26,008 nt of DNA from Alistipes sp. Lineage in GTDB: Bacteria; Bacteroidota; Bacteroidia; Bacteroidales; Rikenellaceae. Below the pieces are notes generated by a model, which was not told where the DNA came from, did not search any database, and saw nothing but the letters and a program-made list of their open reading frames with translations. Both the position numbers and the translations under genes were made by a program. Positions 21,956 to 26,008 of the stretch are shown piece by piece; position 1 is the stretch's first letter; every line of letters starts with the position of its first letter. The DNA lies in NCBI GenBank assembly GCA_017559685.1, contig JAFYQY010000007.1, positions 1 to 26,008 on the forward strand. Direction: 5' to 3'.

Positions 21956-22693
21956 ATGGAAAACATCGTTTTTGGTATTCGCCCCGTAGCCGAGGCTATC
22001 GAGTCGGGCAAACAGATTGAGAAGATTTATATCCGCAAGGGTGCCGAAGGTCAGTTGATGACCGATTTGAAGGATCTCTGCTATCGCCATCGCCGCCACT
22101 ATCAGGAGGTGCCTGTCGAGAAGTTGAATCGTATGACTCGTGGTAACCACCAGGGCGTAGTGGCTGTTATTGCCGCTATCGAGTACGTCGAGGTGCAGGA
22201 TATCTTGGACCGTGTGCCTGAGGATGAGACTCCGCTTATCATTGTCTTTGACAATGTTACCGATGTGCGTAACTTCGGCGGTATTGCTCGTTCGGCAGAG
22301 TGCGCAGGTGCTCACGGTATTATCTCGTCGTTGAAGAATTCGGCTCCTGTAAATGCCGAGTCTATTCGTTCGTCGGCGGGTGCTTTGACCCGTATTCCGG
22401 TGGCTCGAGTAGGCTCTATTCGCAACACTTTGAAGTCGTTGCAGGCCGATGGATTCCAGATTGTTGCCGCTACCGAGCATAGTCGCAAGTTGATGTACGA
22501 TGCCGACTTGACCAAGCCTACAGTTATCGTTATGGGCTCGGAGGAGAATGGTATTTCGAAGGAGGTTTTGAAGTTGTGCGATGAGCAGCTCGCAATTCCT
22601 ATGATTGGCGCAATCGAGTCGTTGAATGTTTCGGCTGCCGCTGCAATTATGATCTACGAGGTTGTGCGTCAGCGCATTGGAGCATCAGTCTAA
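21956..22693 (+). CDS. rlmB: 23S rRNA 2'-O-ribose methyltransferase, RlmB/TrmH family
   Basis: RlmB methylates the 2'-hydroxyl of G2251 in the P-loop of 23S rRNA. The 245-residue SPOUT protein begins with the substrate-binding domain (VFGIRPVAEAIESG, then VPVEKLNRMTRGNHQGVVA). The knotted catalytic domain follows, with motif 1 DNVTDVRNFGGIARSAECAGA (about 98-118), motif 2 VIVMGSEENGI (about 188-198) and motif 3 IPMIGAIESLNVSAAAAIMIYE (about 212-233). The length is typical. It starts 1 base after the ABC-F stop codon. Assignment to RlmB over another TrmH relative rests on overall layout. Confidence 0.92.
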   Translation: MENIVFGIRPVAEAIESGKQIEKIYIRKGAEGQLMTDLKDLCYRHRRHYQEVPVEKLNRMTRGNHQGVVAVIAAIEYVEVQDILDRVPEDETPLIIVFDNVTDVRNFGGIARSAECAGAHGIISSLKNSAPVNAESIRSSAGALTRIPVARVGSIRNTLKSLQADGFQIVAATEHSRKLMYDADLTKPTVIVMGSEENGISKEVLKLCDEQLAIPMIGAIESLNVSAAAAIMIYEVVRQRIGASV

Positions 22694-22697
22694 AGCA

Positions 22698-23762
22698 TTG
22701 GATAAAATCTACAAACACCCTCGTTTGGGCGATGTCGTACTGCGACAGCGCTGGACTACAAGTCGCATTTCGCTATCGGTAAAACCGTCGGGCGAGGTGC
22801 GATTGTCCTATCCACGCCTTATCTCGTCGGCAAAGGCTCTGCGCTTTCTCGAGGAGAAGGTCGATTGGGTGTTGCAGATGCGAGAGAAGATATCCCAAAG
22901 GGCGATGCAGGGTGCCGATTATACACCAACTCAGATTGAGACTTTGCGCCGTGAGGCGAAACAAGTTCTGCCCGCAATGGTTGAGCGCTTGGCGCAACAG
23001 TATGGCTTCAAATATGGTCGTGTGACGATTCGTGCCACTCGTTCGAAGTGGGGATGCTGTACCTCGCAAAATAACCTATCGCTGTCGCTCTTTTTGATGA
23101 CTTTGCCAACCCATTTGCAGGAGTTTGTGGTGTTGCACGAGTTGTGTCATACGGTACATCATAACCACTCGGCGGAGTTCCACGCACTGCTTAATAAGGT
23201 TACGAATGGTCGTGAGACGGAGCTTAATCGCCAGCTGAAAGGCATTCGCAAAAATCTCCGCTTTCGCAAGGGTGTAGAGAAGGATGTGGAGCGTATTATG
23301 GAGCTGGTTGCCGATGCACAAAATTGGTTTCGTGGGCAGGAAATCGACCAATGGCAGGATGGATATCCTACACGAGAAATTATATTAAGCGATATCTTGG
23401 GTGGCGAGAATTATCTTGTTGAGCATAACGGAGTTGTTGTTGCTACTTTTGTAATCTCGTTTGCGGGTGAGCCGACCTATAACGAGGTGTATGGTAAGGG
23501 GTGGCTGAACGAAAATCGCTACGCCGTAGTGCATCGAATTGCGGTGGCTGATGAGTGTCGCCGAAAGGGTATAGCGAAGGAGATTCTGCACTATGCCGAG
23601 GAGTTGTCGGCGGAGCAGGGTATTGCCGATATCCGCATTGATACCCATCGTGATAATGTGGCGATGCGCTCGCTGTTGAAGAAACTCGGCTATACGCATT
23701 GCGGTCGAATAACGCTGACGAGTGGTGCCTACCGAGAAGCATACCATAAAGAACTACAATAG
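22698..23762 (+). CDS. YgjP-type metallopeptidase domain fused to a GNAT acetyltransferase
   Basis: One uninterrupted 354-residue frame joins two families. Residues 1-190 are a YgjP/DUF45 metal-dependent hydrolase: SRISLSVKPSGEVRLSYP, the SKWGCCTS block (about 116-123), and HELCH (147-151) with a further His at 157 as in the HExxH-x-HS..F pattern. Residues about 195-354 are a GNAT domain, with IDQWQDGYPTREIILSDI, the CoA loop RRKGIAKEIL (288-297) and a C-terminal LLKKLGY. The chosen TTG start at 22698, 4 bases after rlmB, gives the usual N terminus; upstream TTGs at 22662 and 22677 would overlap rlmB. No ATG precedes the conserved region. Substrates of both domains are unknown. Confidence 0.82.
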   Translation: MDKIYKHPRLGDVVLRQRWTTSRISLSVKPSGEVRLSYPRLISSAKALRFLEEKVDWVLQMREKISQRAMQGADYTPTQIETLRREAKQVLPAMVERLAQQYGFKYGRVTIRATRSKWGCCTSQNNLSLSLFLMTLPTHLQEFVVLHELCHTVHHNHSAEFHALLNKVTNGRETELNRQLKGIRKNLRFRKGVEKDVERIMELVADAQNWFRGQEIDQWQDGYPTREIILSDILGGENYLVEHNGVVVATFVISFAGEPTYNEVYGKGWLNENRYAVVHRIAVADECRRKGIAKEILHYAEELSAEQGIADIRIDTHRDNVAMRSLLKKLGYTHCGRITLTSGAYREAYHKELQ

Positions 23763-23784
23763 GAGCGAGAACCTCGCTCCTATT
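23758..23784. terminator. Bidirectional terminator containing a stop codon
   Basis: AATAGGAGCGAG / CTCGCTCCTATT is a perfect 12-bp stem with an AAC loop between the convergent metallopeptidase-GNAT gene and fabI. The TAG of the former lies inside the left arm. The fabI stop is 21 bases to the right, so the hairpin can serve both transcripts. Confidence 0.8.
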
Positions 23785-23804
23785 TCTCTATATCTGTGGG
23801 AACT

Positions 23805-24608
23805 CTACTTCTTGAGAATGTCTGCCGAGATACCCATTGTCGAGTAGCCGCCGTCGTGGTAGAGATTCTGCATCGTAACCTTGCGTGTGAGGTCGGAAAA
23901 GAGCGTTACAACGTAGTCGGCGCACTCCTTAGCTGAAGCGTTGCCGAGTGGCGAGAAGTCGTTGGTGTAGTTGTACATATCGGCCATTCCTGCGATGCCC
24001 TGACCTGCGGTGGTCAAGGTTGGTGACTGCGATACAGTGTTGATGCGCACCTTGCGCTTACGACCGTAAATTGCTCCAAATGAGCGAGCTATACTCTCTA
24101 ACATCGCCTTCGCCTCAGCCATATCCGAGTACCCCTCGACTGCACGCTGTGCTGCGATGTACGAAAGCGCTACCACCGAGCCGTACTCCGCCATTGCATC
24201 CTTCTCGTAGAGTACCTGCAAGAGCTTATGGAACGACAAAGCCGAGATATCGATTGTCTTGAAGAAGTTGTTGTAGTCGATCGCCTCGTACAGTATGTTT
24301 TTACGCACGTTGGGCGACATACCCACCGAGTGGAGTACGAAATCTATCTTTCCGCCGAGGTGCTCCACGGCCTTATCGACTAAGTTCTGAAGATCCTCTA
24401 CCGAGGTTGCGTCGGCAGGTATAATTATGGTGTTGCACTGCTCTGCCAATGAGTTCATCGCACCGAGACGAAATGCTACGGGGGTGTTTGTGAGTACTAT
24501 CTGCGCACCCTCCTCGACAGCACGCTCGGCCACTTTCCACGCAATTGACTGCTCGTTCAATGCGCCGAAGATAATGCCTCGCTTGCCCTTCAAAAGATTG
24601 TAAGCCAT
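23805..24608 (-). CDS. fabI: Enoyl-[acyl-carrier-protein] reductase (NADH)
   Basis: FabI reduces trans-2-enoyl-ACP in the last step of each fatty acid elongation cycle. The 267-residue SDR-fold protein has the FabI-type cofactor site GIIFGALNEQSIAWKVA (11-27), Tyr150 and the catalytic pair Tyr160-x6-Lys167 (GYSDMAEAKAMLE), LHSVGMSP near 92-99, and a C-terminal SDLTRKVTMQNLYHDGGYSTMG typical of the enzyme. The ATG at 24608 is chosen because upstream codons translate a repeat region (LSTLHSQL) with no family similarity. A TATCTTTG box lies just upstream. It is convergent with the metallopeptidase-GNAT gene. Confidence 0.95.
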   Translation of the reverse strand: MAYNLLKGKRGIIFGALNEQSIAWKVAERAVEEGAQIVLTNTPVAFRLGAMNSLAEQCNTIIIPADATSVEDLQNLVDKAVEHLGGKIDFVLHSVGMSPNVRKNILYEAIDYNNFFKTIDISALSFHKLLQVLYEKDAMAEYGSVVALSYIAAQRAVEGYSDMAEAKAMLESIARSFGAIYGRKRKVRINTVSQSPTLTTAGQGIAGMADMYNYTNDFSPLGNASAKECADYVVTLFSDLTRKVTMQNLYHDGGYSTMGISADILKK

Positions 24609-24632
24609 ATAAAAATGTAGTTGTTTACAATG

Positions 24633-24640
24633 CAAAGATA
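24633..24640 (-). promoter_or_regulatory. Candidate -7 box for fabI
   Basis: TATCTTTG on the minus strand matches TAnnTTTG, 25 bases before the fabI ATG at 24608. It implies a short leader of about 18 bases. No TTTG is seen at the -33 position. Confidence 0.6.
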
Positions 24641-24649
24641 GAAAAAAAA

Positions 24650-24846
24650 GTTGAGAGTGGAGAGTTGAAAGTTGAGAACTTTTGGTTTTTCGGTCTTGGC
24701 TTGTAGTAAAGAATGGCATATAATGGCATTCGCAGCCTGATGACTGCTTAAAGGCAGGCGCCCCAAATTATTTGTTGTTTTGCCATTCAGCGAGCAAAGC
24801 GAGCGCCTGTCATTCAATGTTATTCAATGTCATCTATTATGAAGAA
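24650..24846. other. Repeat-rich non-coding stretch between the LRR gene and fabI
   Basis: About 290 bases (24609-24895) hold no plausible gene. From 24650 to 24680 the sequence is made of iterated GTTGA(A/G)A(G)-type words. AATGGCAT occurs twice 10 bases apart (24712 and 24722), GAATGGCA (24711) is complementary to TGCCATTC (24781), GCGAGC is doubled around AAA (24790s), and ATTCAATGT is doubled near 24813-24830. This looks like decayed or expanded intergenic repeat; I see no transposase or terminal duplication. Confidence 0.5.
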
Positions 24847-24878
24847 AAAGAGAGTGAAGAAATCTCTCCACTCTCTTT
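24847..24878 (-). terminator. Intrinsic terminator of the PEGA-LRR gene
   Basis: AAAGAGAGTG / CACTCTCTTT form a 10-bp stem around a 12-base loop, 17 bases after the stop codon at 24896, followed on the minus strand by TTCTTC. The stem with its T-rich tail fits a terminator. Confidence 0.65.
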
Positions 24879-24895
24879 CATTTCGCTTTCAACAC

Positions 24896-26008
24896 CTAAA
24901 AGTTGTAGCCGACGATAGAATTGGTATATTCGCTCCAGACAGAGGCTTTTTTATATGCCCTCACCGATGCTCGTGGTACATATATTACACGACCCGAAGC
25001 ATTGTTCTTAAACATATCCTTTATATAATATCCTGATGGCGGCGTGGTCGGTGTGCAATATACTTTTGATAACTTGTTGCAATCATAGAAAGCACAACTT
25101 CCAATCTTGGTAACGCTATTCGGAATAGTGATATTTGTCAGCGATGTACAACCATCAAACGCATAACTTCCAATCGAAGTAACTCTATTGCCAATTGTAA
25201 TACTTGTCAGCGATCTGCAACCATAGAAAGCAAAACTTCCAATCTTGGTAACGCTATTAGGAATAGTTACACTTGTCAGCGAGAAACAATCCATGAATGC
25301 ATACGGCTTTATTTCGGTAATATCAGTCGGAATTGTTAATGATGTAACCAATCTTCCTTTAAGATAAAGACTTGTACCATTACGCAAAGGGGTGCTAAGA
25401 ATATCAGCAAACTCTATTTTACACCAAGCGGACAAATCGGAGATATGTACGCTTTTTAGGCGGTAACAACCTTTGAATGCATCTTTTCCAATCTTCGTAA
25501 CGCTATTAGGGATAGTTATGCTTTCCAGCGATTTGCAATCTAGAAAAGCGTTGTCTTGAATCTCGGTTACACTATTCGGAATGATAATACTTTTTAACTC
25601 GGTATTACCCTTGTATGCCTCAGCTTTAATTTCGGTAACGCCATTTGGGATAACAACGTGTCCTTTGTTGGTGCTAATATTTGTTGAACTGCTGCCAACC
25701 GTTGTAGCGGTTTTTGGCTGGCTTGCGCTCTGTACCTGGTTAGCTGTGAGTGCAAACTCGACCTCTGTAGTTTTGCTCTCGCTGACGACGATATTTTTAA
25801 TTTGGTCTCTGAAACCCTCTTTTCTGACTGTAATGTCGTGACTACCAATAAGAATATCCTGTACCAATGGTGTCTTGCCCACCTGCTTGTTGTCGATATA
25901 GACGGTTGCCATCGCAGGCGTACTCTTTACGATAATCGAACCGAGAATAGGCGTCGGAGCAGGCAGTTCGTAGCTTTGCTCCGATGGTGTAGAGCTGATG
26001 GTCTTTGA
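24896..26008 (-). CDS. PEGA domain plus BspA-type leucine-rich-repeat protein (5' end beyond window)
   Basis: The frame stays open to the right edge, so only the last 370 residues are present. An apparent ATG at 25912 is internal: upstream codons read ILGSIIVKSTPAMATVYIDN, the canonical start of a PEGA domain (about 20-90 of the visible part; GKTPLVQDILIGSHDITVRKEGF). A linker follows, then about nine 23-residue BspA/LRR_5 units (IPNSVTKIGSxAFxGCxSLTSI) to a short C-terminal cap ending RVIYVPRASVRAYKKASVWSEYTNSIVGYNF. Such repeats are common in cell-surface or secreted adhesion-type proteins of gut Bacteroidales. The N-terminal domains and any signal peptide cannot be seen. The gene is somewhat AT-richer than the housekeeping genes. 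Confidence 0.87.
   Translation of the reverse strand, partial: SKTISSTPSEQSYELPAPTPILGSIIVKSTPAMATVYIDNKQVGKTPLVQDILIGSHDITVRKEGFRDQIKNIVVSESKTTEVEFALTANQVQSASQPKTATTVGSSSTNISTNKGHVVIPNGVTEIKAEAYKGNTELKSIIIPNSVTEIQDNAFLDCKSLESITIPNSVTKIGKDAFKGCYRLKSVHISDLSAWCKIEFADILSTPLRNGTSLYLKGRLVTSLTIPTDITEIKPYAFMDCFSLTSVTIPNSVTKIGSFAFYGCRSLTSITIGNRVTSIGSYAFDGCTSLTNITIPNSVTKIGSCAFYDCNKLSKVYCTPTTPPSGYYIKDMFKNNASGRVIYVPRASVRAYKKASVWSEYTNSIVGYNF
25096..25270 (-). repeat. DNA-level tandem repeats within the LRR coding region
   Basis: The block beginning AACTTCCAATCTTGGTAACG occurs at 25096 and again at 25234, exactly 138 bases (2 x 69, two 23-residue repeats) apart, with a diverged copy between them. Near-identity at synonymous positions suggests recent unit duplication or gene conversion, and the block could change copy number. 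Confidence 0.65.

Noticed and set aside
20959..22011. A 350-codon minus-strand open frame opposite the ABC-F gene
   Set aside because: It is a complement shadow of a well-defined ABC-F ATPase, with no domain of its own.
24609..24719. A 37-residue N-terminal extension of fabI
   Set aside because: It translates the GTTGA-type repeat region, and the predicted promoter at 24633-24640 would lie inside it; FabI normally begins at the chosen ATG.
25081..25300. Regular 69-base spacing considered as a CRISPR-like array
   Set aside because: The period equals three times 23 residues in an open frame of leucine-rich repeats, with no constant repeat plus unique spacer pattern and no cas genes.

Overview
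The window is chromosomal DNA from a member of the Bacteroidota, most likely order Bacteroidales. The evidence is the protein families (calcineurin-like phosphoesterases with the Bacteroidales-type N- and C-terminal accessory domains, a fimbrillin-like lipoprotein domain, a BspA-type leucine-rich-repeat protein, a DUF5715 protein beside dxr and rseP) and repeated TAnnTTTG promoter boxes with few strong Shine-Dalgarno sites. Genus cannot be fixed from this sequence; a Rikenellaceae-like organism is a guess. Most of the window has intermediate GC, but the acyltransferase gene at 8763-9719 is visibly AT-rich. I saw no tRNA, rRNA, CRISPR array, transposase or prophage gene.

Layout, left to right. 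(1) 1-140 is repeat-rich intergenic DNA, followed on the minus strand by a sugar-1-phosphate-type nucleotidyltransferase and a secreted metallophosphoesterase. (2) 3011-8691, plus strand, is a compact envelope, isoprenoid and repair operon: a catalytically degenerate LytM/M23 membrane protein, dxr (ispC), a DUF5715 protein with an M15-like His/Asp motif, rseP and radA, closed by a strong hairpin terminator. (3) 8763-9719, minus, is an AT-rich membrane acyltransferase with a nine-G run just after its start codon, behind two inverted repeats. (4) 9798-16484, minus, read from right to left, holds two tandem paralogous lipoprotein phosphoesterases (FN3-type and fimbrillin-type N termini), then inorganic pyrophosphatase and panB. 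(5) 16583-23762, plus, holds fabD, a ROK regulator with a GNAT acetyltransferase, then an operon of rpe, an ABC-F ATPase, rlmB and a YgjP-type metallopeptidase fused to a GNAT domain. (6) 23805-24608, minus, is fabI, then about 290 bases of repeat-rich non-coding DNA, then a PEGA plus BspA-LRR surface protein whose 5' end lies beyond the right edge.

Common threads: the housekeeping genes cover fatty acid synthesis (fabD, fabI), isoprenoid precursors (dxr), pantothenate/CoA (panB), pyrophosphate removal (ppa), pentose phosphate (rpe), ribosome function (rlmB, ABC-F) and envelope stress or repair (rseP, radA). The accessory genes are mostly cell-surface: three related phosphoesterases, the acyltransferase and the LRR protein. 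The observations most worth following are the poly-G tract as a possible phase-variation switch, the tandem phosphoesterases that share a catalytic core but carry unrelated targeting domains, the metallopeptidase-acetyltransferase fusion, and the interleaved divergent promoter between fabD and the phosphoesterase operon.
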